From: Comamonadaceae bacterium
GTDB lineage: Bacteria > Pseudomonadota > Gammaproteobacteria > Burkholderiales > Burkholderiaceae_C
Direction of reading: 5' to 3'
Assembly: GCA_947450765.1 (NCBI GenBank)
Contig: CANFXC010000007.1
Span: 1-64,000, forward strand
Length of the DNA: 64,000 nucleotides
A program made the position numbers and the translations under genes. The notes beneath the pieces are model-generated. The model was not told where the DNA came from, ran no database searches, and saw nothing but the letters and a program-made list of their open reading frames with translations. Numbering within the stretch: the stretch's first letter is position 1; every line of letters starts with the position of its first letter. Below are positions 1-7,640 of this stretch, piece by piece.

Positions 1-86
1 AGACAGGCTTCCAAGTACTGCGCCATATCTTCTTCTGATTTAAGCTGTTCCGCGCTATCCCATTTACGAAGTTTGAGGGCGTTCAT
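1..86 (-). CDS. Addiction-module antitoxin (HigA/COG3636-like), N-terminal part only
   Basis: Only the first 28 codons are inside the window; the gene runs off the left edge. The protein starts MNALKLRKWDSAEQL and continues with EEDMAQYLEAC, the characteristic opening of the addiction-module antidote family that pairs with Gp49/HigB-like RelE-fold toxins. The ATG at 84-86 has a good Shine-Dalgarno (AAGGAGTG) 4-5 bases upstream. In this family the toxin gene normally lies just upstream, but only about 30 bases separate this start from the stop codon of a glycosyltransferase remnant, so no intact toxin can fit. The family assignment is from motif memory and rests on a short stretch; the DNA-binding domain is outside the window. 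Confidence 0.7.
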   Translation of the reverse strand, partial: MNALKLRKWDSAEQLKSEEDMAQYLEAC

Positions 87-117
87 CTGTCACTCCTTAA
101 GTTGTTGAGCAAGGCAC

Positions 118-222
118 CTACAACTTCAGCTTCGGGTACGACCGACATAGACCCACAATAAGCCCAACCAAGCGCGCCAGATAGCGCGACTGAGGAGGCA
201 ACAACCGGGGCACCAGTGTTAA
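118..222 (-). pseudogene. 3' remnant of a second GT2 glycosyltransferase gene
   Basis: Read on the minus strand this stretch encodes LTLVPRLLPPQSRYLARL followed by VGLIVGLC and a TAG at 118-120. The C-terminus of the intact glycosyltransferase at 1546-2412 reads LTLVPRLLLPQPRYLARLVGRIVGLC, and the DNA of the two copies is clearly similar over about 75 bases (roughly 150-222 against 1573-1645). Upstream of 222 the similarity stops and no glycosyltransferase frame continues, so this is a truncated copy with no start or catalytic region. It marks a past duplication or recombination in the LPS locus. Confidence 0.75.
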
Positions 223-252
223 CCAAAAGGAATTGCAACGTATCCGTTTACT

Positions 253-1335
253 TCATGCGTTACCAATATTAATATTAATTTCACGCAAAGCATCGGTCAA
301 TTCGAGGCTACGGTTTTTATATTTAAATAACGAATCTTCAGTTGATATTAATACAGGATAGTTAAGCAATTCACGAACAGCATTAACCATTGCATCTATA
401 TCATCAACCGGCGTAAAAGTTACACCTGGAAACTGACCGATATACTGATCCTGATCACTCCCAACTTCAGAAACCACCTTAACCCCCAGAGACAAGCACT
501 CACAAATCCTTGTTGTTTCAAGGAGTGCATTTTCATAGTAATGAATATTAACCACTACTTTCGCACCTAACAAAGAACGCCATAAATCAAAACCATAAAG
601 ATTGGTGATCAATTTTAGGTTGAAATTTCCGGAGAGGGCTTTGAAGAATTTCTGACGTCTTAAATTTTTAATATCACCATAGAAAATAACATCAAAATTT
701 TCACTTGGAATTAATTTCCCATCAATACACAACCAATCTAGGTCTCTATTCAACGCCTGGATTGGCACATGATACAAGTTTTCCAACGGAGATTTAAGTG
801 ACCGCATGTATTCAACATTAACCAAAGAATAATCAAAAACAGCTACAGAATTATAAAGTACATCAATATATTCCTGATTAAACCAACGCAAGGTTACGGA
901 CTGCTCCATTTGATAGATAATCCTCTTATCCCGCGGTGGTAACTTATTAAATACCTGCGCGCATACGACAAAGTAAATATCATCACTGAACTCAACAGGC
1001 ATTTCGCTGTAAATTTCTATTTCAGCCCCTTGGTTTTGTAAATTCCAGCGCAACCAATAAGCAATAAAAAAAGTAGCCGGAGGTGAAACAATAGAAATCC
1101 GAGATATTCTCCTCTTATGAGCTAAACTGATATTAGCTTTACGCCCAGCACCCCACTGGGGATCAATACTACTATTAGGATTCTGTAAAACTCGGACATA
1201 CCAAGGATCAAAGCACGGCCTGACAATACCGCGCACATCATAAACAACCGACCTAAACAATGGCTTTACTATCAAATTCGCATCAAAAATATTTCGCAAC
1301 CATTTCCGCGGCCGACCATTCGAATGGAATGCCAT
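253..1335 (-). CDS. Glycosyltransferase-like protein of the LPS/O-antigen locus
   Basis: A 360-residue soluble protein with no signal peptide. The C-terminal third carries a GT-B-type signature (VVNIHYYENALLETTRICE, then CLSLGVKVVSEVGSD): a conserved Glu in the nucleotide-sugar pocket followed by a small-residue loop, as in GT1/GT4-like polysaccharide enzymes. The N-terminal half is not recognisable. The gene is visibly more AT-rich than the rest of the window and uses many AT-ending codons, which suggests horizontal acquisition. It is the last complete gene of the minus-strand sugar-transfer cluster, separated from the preceding gene by a 210-base AT-rich gap. Donor sugar and acceptor cannot be deduced. 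Confidence 0.6.
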   Translation of the reverse strand: MAFHSNGRPRKWLRNIFDANLIVKPLFRSVVYDVRGIVRPCFDPWYVRVLQNPNSSIDPQWGAGRKANISLAHKRRISRISIVSPPATFFIAYWLRWNLQNQGAEIEIYSEMPVEFSDDIYFVVCAQVFNKLPPRDKRIIYQMEQSVTLRWFNQEYIDVLYNSVAVFDYSLVNVEYMRSLKSPLENLYHVPIQALNRDLDWLCIDGKLIPSENFDVIFYGDIKNLRRQKFFKALSGNFNLKLITNLYGFDLWRSLLGAKVVVNIHYYENALLETTRICECLSLGVKVVSEVGSDQDQYIGQFPGVTFTPVDDIDAMVNAVRELLNYPVLISTEDSLFKYKNRSLELTDALREININIGNA

Positions 1336-1545
1336 TTTTTTAAAATAAAATTCATTACGTATAATTCACATCAAATATATTTGTATAAAAGTTTTTAATA
1401 ATCAATAATTTTCAGGGTTTATAATTAACTATTATTCAGACGTTAGGTAGCGCGCCATAGAACGAAATCAGCTAGGATTCGATAAATAATTTTCAGCCAG
1501 GACTTATCCTGACAGAGTCAAGCATTTAAATACAGTTCAAAGCAC
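1336..1545. other. AT-rich intergenic region in the LPS locus
   Basis: A strongly AT-rich 210-base stretch between two minus-strand glycosyltransferase genes. No open frame of useful length, hairpin terminator or RNA gene was seen. By position it probably holds the promoter of the downstream gene, but no convincing -35/-10 pair was assigned. Confidence 0.4.
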
Positions 1546-2412
1546 CTAATTAATACTCTTCGACAAAAAACACAAACCCACAATGCGGCCAACTAAGCGC
1601 GCCAGATAGCGCGGCTGCGGCAGCAGCAACCTGGGCACCAGCGTCAGCAGCGCCAGCAGCAGCGTCTTCCAGCGCAAGCGCAAAGCATCGGCTGCGCCAA
1701 AATACTTGCTTTCAAACACCAGCTTGGACTGCGCATGGTGATAGCCGCGAATGAATTCCGACTGGAGCGGATTCGGCCCCTTCACCGAGCCCCTAGAAAG
1801 ATGGGTGATCTCGACCTCGGGCACCAACACGATCTGCTTGTTCGCCAAAAATACGCGCTGGCACAAGTCTTCATCTTCGTAATACAGAAAAAAGGTCTCG
1901 TCGAAAAACCCGATGTTCTTCATCACCGCCATGTTCAGCAGCATCACGGCACCACAGACAAAACCAACGCAACACGGCCCCTCAGCCTTAGGGCCTTTGG
2001 ACACCCAATGCGTGGCCGGCCAGCGGTAACTCACTTCAGGCGAGCCGTCACGGCGAATCAAATGCGGCGCAATGATGGCCGCATCTGGAAAATTCTCCGC
2101 TGCTTGCAACATCCCCGCTAAAAAAGCAGGCGTGGGCAAACAATCCGGATTGAGCAGCAAAGCATAGGGCGTGGTGACCGTTTCCAATGCGCGGTTGTTG
2201 GCCGCGCCAAAGCCGAGGTTTCGAGCGTTCCGAATCAAGGTCGCGTTGGGCAGCGCGATCTGCAGTTGCGCCTCAATGCCGTCATCACTGGCGTTGTCAA
2301 CGATGACGACATTTTTCATCGCCCTCAGTGCATCTGACAACGCAGGCAGGCAGTGTGCGCTGTTGTAGGTGACCGAAATAACGGTCACGTCGTCGGCATC
2401 AATTTTTTTCAT
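1546..2412 (-). CDS. GT2 family glycosyltransferase (WbbL/rhamnosyltransferase-like)
   Basis: A 288-residue GT-A fold enzyme. The N-terminus shows the nucleotide-binding strand and loop (VISVTYNSA, VIVDNASDDG), then NARNLGFGAANNRAL and the LLLNPDCLP segment, which carries the metal-binding acidic position as NPD instead of DxD. This arrangement is typical of WbbL-type rhamnosyltransferases in O-antigen and cell-wall synthesis. The FFLYYEDEDLCQR segment further on contains the catalytic-base ED pair. The C-terminus is basic and hydrophobic, consistent with peripheral inner-membrane attachment. The last ~35 codons are duplicated as a broken copy near the left edge of the window. The acceptor sugar is unknown. 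Confidence 0.85.
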   Translation of the reverse strand: MKKIDADDVTVISVTYNSAHCLPALSDALRAMKNVVIVDNASDDGIEAQLQIALPNATLIRNARNLGFGAANNRALETVTTPYALLLNPDCLPTPAFLAGMLQAAENFPDAAIIAPHLIRRDGSPEVSYRWPATHWVSKGPKAEGPCCVGFVCGAVMLLNMAVMKNIGFFDETFFLYYEDEDLCQRVFLANKQIVLVPEVEITHLSRGSVKGPNPLQSEFIRGYHHAQSKLVFESKYFGAADALRLRWKTLLLALLTLVPRLLLPQPRYLARLVGRIVGLCFLSKSIN

Positions 2413-2455
2413 CCAACACTCACGGGGAAACTCATAAGATTCTTTGAATCGAAAA

Positions 2456-3151
2456 TCATGAAATTCCTAGCTTCTTAAGGAGTTCTCGGAAACCAAATTT
2501 TGACTCCTTAATTGGATTGCTAACACTGTCATCAACGCCGATGTGCACACAAGACCCAGGCTGAAGATAGGCAACAAAAGTCCCCGCACTTCTTAATTTT
2601 CTAGATATATGACGCTCTTTCTTGAATGCAGAATAAGGTCCAAAATTCTTCCACTGCGATAGAGACGTGACATGTGGATTGAATGTGTAGCCGTGCCACT
2701 GCTTATGCAATCCATCGAGTCTACAAAATTTAATGCCATTAATTTCCTGAACTACCGCTTTAGATTTATCTTGCGAATTTAAATTAGAATCTTCTATCGT
2801 CCGAAGGCAAACAGACCCAATATCTTTACCTTCCTGGAGAAGTTGTATTGACTCATCCAGCATCAAATCGGAAGTAAAAATCCAATCATCTTCGCAGTGC
2901 AATATGTATGGCGAATTAACTTTTGAATACATCAAATCAACCGCGCGATGATGTCCAATTTGCTCATCTAAATTAATTAAAATTCCTGCGGGGCATAACT
3001 CTTTAAAAACATCGTTCGTCTCTTGGTCGCGGAAGTCATTGATAGCGATTATTTGTTTAAAATTAGCGCGAAACAACAGACTTTCCAATGTCTGCCTAAG
3101 AAGACTTGGTCGACGGCCAATTGTTAGGCAAAGGTCTACTTCATATTTCAT
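2456..3151 (-). CDS. GT2-like glycosyltransferase, short form
   Basis: A 231-residue protein beginning with a GT-A style strand (VDLCLTIGRRPSLLRQTLESL), then IIAINDF and the segment SPYILHCEDDWIF. The EDD is placed where family 2 enzymes carry the metal-binding DxD motif. It is shorter than typical GT2 proteins and has no obvious membrane segment. Its base composition is AT-rich like the gene at 253-1335 and unlike the waaE-type gene upstream, suggesting a separately acquired O-antigen gene. It lies 33 bases downstream of the O-antigen ligase gene on the same strand, so co-transcription is likely. Donor and acceptor cannot be inferred. Confidence 0.7.
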   Translation of the reverse strand: MKYEVDLCLTIGRRPSLLRQTLESLLFRANFKQIIAINDFRDQETNDVFKELCPAGILINLDEQIGHHRAVDLMYSKVNSPYILHCEDDWIFTSDLMLDESIQLLQEGKDIGSVCLRTIEDSNLNSQDKSKAVVQEINGIKFCRLDGLHKQWHGYTFNPHVTSLSQWKNFGPYSAFKKERHISRKLRSAGTFVAYLQPGSCVHIGVDDSVSNPIKESKFGFRELLKKLGIS

Positions 3152-3184
3152 TTGTGCACCGGAAATTTAATTAAAATACAAGGC

Positions 3185-4438
3185 CTATGGTTTATATTTT
3201 TCCGTAGAATTTATCAATAATAGAAAGCATAAAAATATAGCACTCGACAGCATTGTTGGGTAGTAGTTGTGGGCAAAGTTGACATTGGTCAAATTACCGG
3301 ATGCATGTATGAAGAATATTCCAGTAATACCCAATGCTGCTATGGGTTCATTTTTTCGCAAACGCATAGCCATGTAGAAGAGGCCAATGAGAAATGACAA
3401 AAAGCTTCCGAGTCCGAATAAACCTTGGTCAAATAATTCCTCAAGATAATTATTGTGAAGATGGCCGAGCGTTGAAACTGCAGGAGCATTAGCCTCAATG
3501 CCCCAGCGCCTGATTGACGACATTTTTGTATTATGACCAACACCCACTAAAAGATGATCAGGAATTTCATGAACAGCTCTTTTCCAGAGATAGAGCCGAA
3601 TACCGACTGATGTTTCGATGCTTGCTTCTTTCAAGATGTCCGCTGCTGAAAACTCTTTCACGGCTAACTCAATGCGTTGCGCCGGGATGGAAATAAGTTG
3701 AGGAAATATTTGCACGAGCAAGGTTATGGCAACGACCGCGACAATGACACGACTCGCCAATGCACGCCACTTGATGCCGCTTCTAGCGTAATGCCACAGC
3801 ACAACCCCAGCGACCCAAAAAACAATACCGTAAGAACCGCGAACTTGGCTGAGTAAAACAGCACACACACCAACGACCACGCCAGATACATAAAACAAAC
3901 GTACCGGCAGTCGTTGTAATGAAGCGCTCATCGTCAGTGCCAATACGACACAGACCAGCAACGACATTGAAGCGCCCCAAGGTATTTGATTGGTCGGTGT
4001 GCGTTCGGACCCAAAAATAAGCATCAGTCCAAAACTTGCCCACAACGCCAGGACCAAGGCATACCCAAGCCATTTCAACTGGTCGCGGGTAAAGCGTGCG
4101 TAATGGACAAGCCCCAGCAAACCGAGTGCACCGAATAACAGGCGGAACTCAGCATGCCGTTCCCCCCAACTATCCCCCCAGTAAAACTGTGGAATAACTC
4201 TTAGCGCCAGCGCCGATAGGCAGGCAAAGACCCAGCCTTTAACCGCAGAAAACTCTGCTGTCGGCGCTTTTACTGAGCCGTATTTAAATGACCACAAGCC
4301 TAAAAGGCAAAAAGCTAGCCAGCAAGCCCCTGCCAATTTTGAATTGAGTGGCGCCAATACCAACAAGATTAAAACTGCACACCATTGCCAGTTTCTGACG
4401 GCCTTTGCGTTCAATTCATTCGGCTGCATTGTTGTCAT
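3185..4438 (-). CDS. O-antigen ligase / polymerase family membrane protein (WaaL-like)
   Basis: A 417-residue polytopic inner-membrane protein with about ten or more hydrophobic segments. The large periplasmic loop near residues 300-345 contains GVGHNTK and then LGHLHNNYLEELFDQGLFG; the conserved His in the HxHNxYLE motif is the hallmark of the O-antigen ligase (WaaL) / Wzy_C superfamily, which transfers undecaprenyl-linked glycan to lipid A core on the periplasmic side. The start ATG overlaps the stop of the preceding glycosyltransferase gene (ATGA type), indicating translational coupling. Distinguishing ligase from Wzy polymerase needs alignment; position next to a core-type glucosyltransferase favours ligase. 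Confidence 0.8.
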   Translation of the reverse strand: MTTMQPNELNAKAVRNWQWCAVLILLVLAPLNSKLAGACWLAFCLLGLWSFKYGSVKAPTAEFSAVKGWVFACLSALALRVIPQFYWGDSWGERHAEFRLLFGALGLLGLVHYARFTRDQLKWLGYALVLALWASFGLMLIFGSERTPTNQIPWGASMSLLVCVVLALTMSASLQRLPVRLFYVSGVVVGVCAVLLSQVRGSYGIVFWVAGVVLWHYARSGIKWRALASRVIVAVVAITLLVQIFPQLISIPAQRIELAVKEFSAADILKEASIETSVGIRLYLWKRAVHEIPDHLLVGVGHNTKMSSIRRWGIEANAPAVSTLGHLHNNYLEELFDQGLFGLGSFLSFLIGLFYMAMRLRKNEPIAALGITGIFFIHASGNLTNVNFAHNYYPTMLSSAIFLCFLLLINSTEKYKP

Positions 4439-5256
4439 TTACGCGACGCCAAATTCTTCAAATCATTCACGTCGTACTTCAACGCCGCATACCTGAAGAA
4501 ACACTCCAGTGCGATGAAGAAACAAAACAGAAATCCTTCAGCGCCGCACAAAAATCCACGCCTAAAAACGTACAAGCGCAAGAAGATAGCGAACCCAGAT
4601 GCCAACCCGCGCAACACACCGCCGGTTTTACCCGCTTGCGCCCGTTTGGCCGCGCCGAGCTGAACGTATTGCGCCAGCTTGTTCAGACTGCCATAAATAG
4701 ACTCGCGTGAGTAATGGAACAGTCGGGACTTGAACCGCTTGACCGGTTGCTGGCCGCCGTGCATTTCGGCTTTTTCGTGGACTACGCCTGAGAACTCGCG
4801 GATTGACTGGGTCTTGAACATGCGCGGAATGCCGCCGGTGCTTTTCATCAAGGTCAACGGCTTGCCAAACGCCACCTGGTTCCACTGAACCTCCCAAATT
4901 TCGTCCTTGCCCGACGCGATCACCGCTTCAATTTCAGCTTGCATCTCGGGCGGCATTTCTTCATCTGCGTCCAGGAAGAAGATGTATTCGCCCTTGGCAT
5001 GTTGGAGCACGCGGTTGCGCTGCACCGCAAAGCCCTGCCAGTCGGGGTAGTCGTGCACCTCAGCGCCCAGCGCGGCCGCAATGTCGCGGGTTTTGTCTTT
5101 GCTGCCGCTGTCGATGACAAGAATTTGGTCTGCAAATTTCGCACTGTCGATGCACGACGCGATGCGCTTTTCTTCATTCAAGGTCAGAATGCCGACGGTC
5201 AGTCTCGGACGGTTATGGCTTGGTTGGTTGTGGCTCAGGTCCAGCTGCTCGGTCAT
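4435..5256 (-). CDS. LPS core GT2 glycosyltransferase (WaaE/KdtX-like)
   Basis: A 273-residue family 2 glycosyltransferase. Seen motifs are LTVGILTLNEEKRI, ILVIDSGSKDKT, YPDWQGFAVQRN and the metal-binding FFLDADEEMP. Members with this sequence (WaaE/KdtX group) add glucose to the inner-core heptose of LPS at the cytoplasmic face of the inner membrane. The C-terminal 60 residues contain hydrophobic stretches (FAIFLRLYVF, GFLFCFFIALECFF) compatible with membrane association, as in that group. It overlaps both neighbours by four bases, so it sits in the middle of a coupled operon with the upstream GT4 gene and the downstream ligase. Confidence 0.85.
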   Translation of the reverse strand: MTEQLDLSHNQPSHNRPRLTVGILTLNEEKRIASCIDSAKFADQILVIDSGSKDKTRDIAAALGAEVHDYPDWQGFAVQRNRVLQHAKGEYIFFLDADEEMPPEMQAEIEAVIASGKDEIWEVQWNQVAFGKPLTLMKSTGGIPRMFKTQSIREFSGVVHEKAEMHGGQQPVKRFKSRLFHYSRESIYGSLNKLAQYVQLGAAKRAQAGKTGGVLRGLASGFAIFLRLYVFRRGFLCGAEGFLFCFFIALECFFRYAALKYDVNDLKNLASRK

Positions 5257-6371
5257 TGGGTTGCCTGCTCATGTGTTTGTTTGGTTTTGCCGGCAGCGTC
5301 TTTGGCCCACACGGCGGCATACACCGCGGCCACGCCTTCGGCTTCGCGCTCAACTGAAAATAGCTGCTCAACGCGCTGTCGTCCCAAGCGGCCCATGTCG
5401 GCGGCGCGCACTGGGTCTTGCATGACGCGTCGCAAGGCCGCCACCAGTGCCGGGACATCGTCGGTTGGCACCACATGGCCGGTCACGCCTTCGTCAACGA
5501 TGGCTTTGAACGCGCCCGTGTCGCTGGCCACCACGGCGCAGCCGCAGGCCATGCCTTCGAGCGGCGTCAGGCCGAAGGGCTCGTAGCGCGGACAGGCCAC
5601 GGTGATCAACACGTTTTGGTACCACTCGCCCACGGCAGCGGGTGCCACTTCGCCCAAAAACACAATGCGGTCAGACAAACCCTGCGCTGCAATTTTTTGC
5701 ACCAAGGCTTGCTTGAAGTCTTCATGCTGCGGCTGGCACAGGCCAGCTATCACGGCGGTGTACGCCGGGAATTCAGGCAGCAGTTGCAGCATGGCGTCGA
5801 CATAAATGTCGCTGCCCTTGTCGGGCCGCACGCGCCCAAAAACACCGACGCCGTATTGACCCGGCAACCCCGTTCTTTGCCAAACCGTGAGCTTATTGTC
5901 CGGCGGCGAGAAGCGCTCTAAGCTGATGCCGTGATGAACGATGCGGGTGGTGTTGGGCACAAAACTGCCGGCTTCGGGCGTCGTCGAAATAACGCCGTCC
6001 ATCTTAGAAATCAGCCAGCGCGGAAACCACGAATGCCGGTGTTTGGCAGCAGAGGTAAAGACCAAGGCAATGGGCAGCCGCAGCACGTCGCGCAGCAAAA
6101 TGGCAAGCATCATTTCCGGGTCACGCCGCACATGCCAAATGCGCTTGCGGCCGTCAGGCAAACGCGAGCAAGACACTTTCAGCGCCTGCCAAAACGTCAA
6201 CCGCGTGAAGCGTTCCCCGCATTGTTCGGCGGCAAGGCCCGCACCCGGCATGTCGGAACCCAAATAGCCAAGGTTCAAAGCCCGCGCCTGCACCGGCAGC
6301 AATGCATTGACGGTGCCGGAAACACCGGTAAAACGCTTCTTGAGGTTGGTGACTATGACTTCAGGGTTCAT
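5253..6371 (-). CDS. GT4 family glycosyltransferase, LPS core assembly
   Basis: A 372-residue GT-B fold enzyme. The C-terminal half has the family 4 signatures: GVFGRVRPDKGSDI (phosphate/UDP binding region), IVFLGEVA, and YEPFGLTPLEGMACG with the EX7E-type glutamates. The N-terminal half (MNPEVIVTNLKKRFTGVSGT) resembles LPS core glycosyltransferases of beta-proteobacteria that act on the growing core oligosaccharide in the cytoplasm. It is the first gene of the minus-strand LPS operon and its stop overlaps the start of the WaaE-like gene. Promoter elements were not clearly identified in the 195 bases upstream, which also carry the divergent parDE promoter. Confidence 0.85.
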   Translation of the reverse strand: MNPEVIVTNLKKRFTGVSGTVNALLPVQARALNLGYLGSDMPGAGLAAEQCGERFTRLTFWQALKVSCSRLPDGRKRIWHVRRDPEMMLAILLRDVLRLPIALVFTSAAKHRHSWFPRWLISKMDGVISTTPEAGSFVPNTTRIVHHGISLERFSPPDNKLTVWQRTGLPGQYGVGVFGRVRPDKGSDIYVDAMLQLLPEFPAYTAVIAGLCQPQHEDFKQALVQKIAAQGLSDRIVFLGEVAPAAVGEWYQNVLITVACPRYEPFGLTPLEGMACGCAVVASDTGAFKAIVDEGVTGHVVPTDDVPALVAALRRVMQDPVRAADMGRLGRQRVEQLFSVEREAEGVAAVYAAVWAKDAAGKTKQTHEQATQ

Positions 6372-6509
6372 GCGACTTGGGAAATCTTGTGTATCTGTTG
6401 AAAGCAGTGAGTTTGAACGTGTTGTTATCCGCGGATGAGTATCGCATCTGCGCCTGATGAAGTGGCGCTGCTGACTTAACTTAGCTCCGGGGGTAGTTCA
6501 GCGTCAATA

Positions 6510-6538
6510 TTGACAAGAGAGGCAGAGCGCGATCCAAT
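6510..6538 (+). promoter_or_regulatory. Predicted sigma-70 promoter of parDE
   Basis: A perfect -35 hexamer TTGACA (6510-6515) is followed after 17 bases by TCCAAT (6533-6538), which matches 4 of 6 positions of the -10 consensus. It lies 28 bases upstream of the parD start and abuts the palindromic operator. Confidence 0.6.
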
Positions 6539-6556
6539 AACAGTTATTAATTGTTA
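6538..6556. promoter_or_regulatory. Palindromic operator for ParD autoregulation
   Basis: The 19-base sequence TAACAGTTATTAATTGTTA is a near-perfect palindrome: eight of nine base pairs match around the central T. It runs from the -10 element to the Shine-Dalgarno AGGAGG (6556-6561), the usual place for autorepression by a ParD-ParE complex. Function is inferred from position and symmetry. Confidence 0.65.
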
Positions 6557-6566
6557 GGAGGTTTTC

Positions 6567-6833
6567 ATGCCCACCAGCGTCGCACTGAGCGCTCACTTTG
6601 AGGCTTTCATTCGCGAAAAGGTCGAGAGTGGCCGCTACAACAATGTTAGCGAAGTGGTTCGAGCCGGCTTGCGACTTCTTGAAGACACTGAGCGCCAGCA
6701 GGCCATCCAGTTCCAAGCTCTGCGCGCAGACATCGCCGCAGGAAAAGCCAGTGGGTCACCTCTGGCTGCCGAACCGATATTTCATCGACTGCAAGCCAAA
6801 TACACCCAGCAAGCCAAGGACAAAAGCAACTGA
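6567..6833 (+). CDS. parD: Type II antitoxin ParD
   Basis: An 88-residue protein. Residues 1-40 form the ribbon-helix-helix DNA-binding module of ParD (SVALSAHFEAFIREKVESGRY, then NNVSEVVRAGLRLLE), and the charged, less ordered C-terminus would wrap the toxin. It binds its own promoter and neutralises ParE. The ATG has a strong AGGAGG five bases upstream, and the stop codon shares one base with the parE start (TGATG), ensuring coupled translation with antitoxin first. Family length and motif match are good. Confidence 0.92.
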   Translation: MPTSVALSAHFEAFIREKVESGRYNNVSEVVRAGLRLLEDTERQQAIQFQALRADIAAGKASGSPLAAEPIFHRLQAKYTQQAKDKSN

Positions 6834-7120
6834 TGCAGTTGCTTATCACGCCCTTGGCGGCCCAAGACTTGGAGGCGATCGGGGATTACATTGCAGAAGA
6901 CAATCCGATACGCGCTGCAAGTTTCATCGCTGAGCTGTTCGCTCAGTGTCAGAAAATCTGCCTCAACCCAGTTGGATACCGACCTCGACCTGAACTCTCG
7001 GACGACTTGCGCTCATGCGCACATGGCAACTACGTGATCTTCTTTGAGTCGACCCATGACCAAATCGCTATCATTCGAATCTTGCATGGTGCGCGAGACC
7101 TTCACCAAGAGTTCAATTAG
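6833..7120 (+). CDS. parE: Type II toxin ParE (RelE/ParE superfamily)
   Basis: A 95-residue basic-acidic RelE/ParE fold protein. Seen features are LLITPLAAQDLEAIGDYIAEDNP at the N-terminal helix hairpin, and the C-terminal core strands (GYRPRPELSDDLRSC, GNYVIFFE, IRILHGARDL) typical of ParE. ParE toxins inhibit DNA gyrase; that target is known for the family and not shown here. The gene overlaps parD by one base and is intact, so the module should be functional. It sits between the LPS operon and a helix-hairpin-helix gene, with no sign of a surrounding mobile element. Confidence 0.92.
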   Translation: MQLLITPLAAQDLEAIGDYIAEDNPIRAASFIAELFAQCQKICLNPVGYRPRPELSDDLRSCAHGNYVIFFESTHDQIAIIRILHGARDLHQEFN

Positions 7121-7258
7121 TCGAGGATTTTTATCAGGGTCAGAACCGATACACATCATCTTGTAAACACACATTAATTTATCTACAGTCTTGAACAACC
7201 CGTCACCAAGGTACGGGCCAATTTCATCCACCTGTTTACTTTTGATAGGAAACCCAAC

Positions 7259-7636
7259 ATGTTCAAAAAACTTTTTACGTTCTTCGCCGCCATGTCACTG
7301 GTTGCAGCCTTCGCCGCTGTGGATGTAAACAAAGGATCTGAAGCTGAACTGGACAGCATCAAAGGCATTGGCCCGGCCACTAGCAAGCAGATCATGGCCG
7401 AGCGCAAAAAAGCCGAGTTCAAAAACTGGGACGATCTGATTTCCCGTGTCAAAGGCTTGGGCGACAAAACCGCCGCCAAGCTGTCTGACGGTGGGCTGAC
7501 CGTTGGCGGTGCCAGCTACAAGCCAAGCGCTGCAGCACCTAAAGCCGGCGCCAAACCAGCGATGCCCGTAGCGGCCACGCCACCAGCAGCACCAGCAGCG
7601 GCCCCCAAACCAGCCGCCAGCGCCGCGAAAAAATAA
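7259..7636 (+). CDS. Exported helix-hairpin-helix (ComEA-like) protein
   Basis: A 125-residue protein with an N-terminal signal-like hydrophobic segment (KKLFTFFAAMSLVAAFAA), then a ComEA-type tandem helix-hairpin-helix region: VDVNKGSEAELDSIKGIGPA, IMAERKKAEFKNWDDL and VKGLGDKTAAKL. Such domains bind duplex DNA non-specifically; periplasmic members participate in DNA uptake during natural transformation. The last 45 residues are Ala/Pro/Lys-rich low complexity. The Shine-Dalgarno is TAGGA about 8 bases upstream of the ATG. It is transcribed alone and converges on the oxoprolinase gene, with stop codons only a few bases apart. A role in competence is plausible but not shown, because no other competence gene is nearby. 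Confidence 0.8.
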   Translation: MFKKLFTFFAAMSLVAAFAAVDVNKGSEAELDSIKGIGPATSKQIMAERKKAEFKNWDDLISRVKGLGDKTAAKLSDGGLTVGGASYKPSAAAPKAGAKPAMPVAATPPAAPAAAPKPAASAAKK

Positions 7637-7640
7637 CGCG

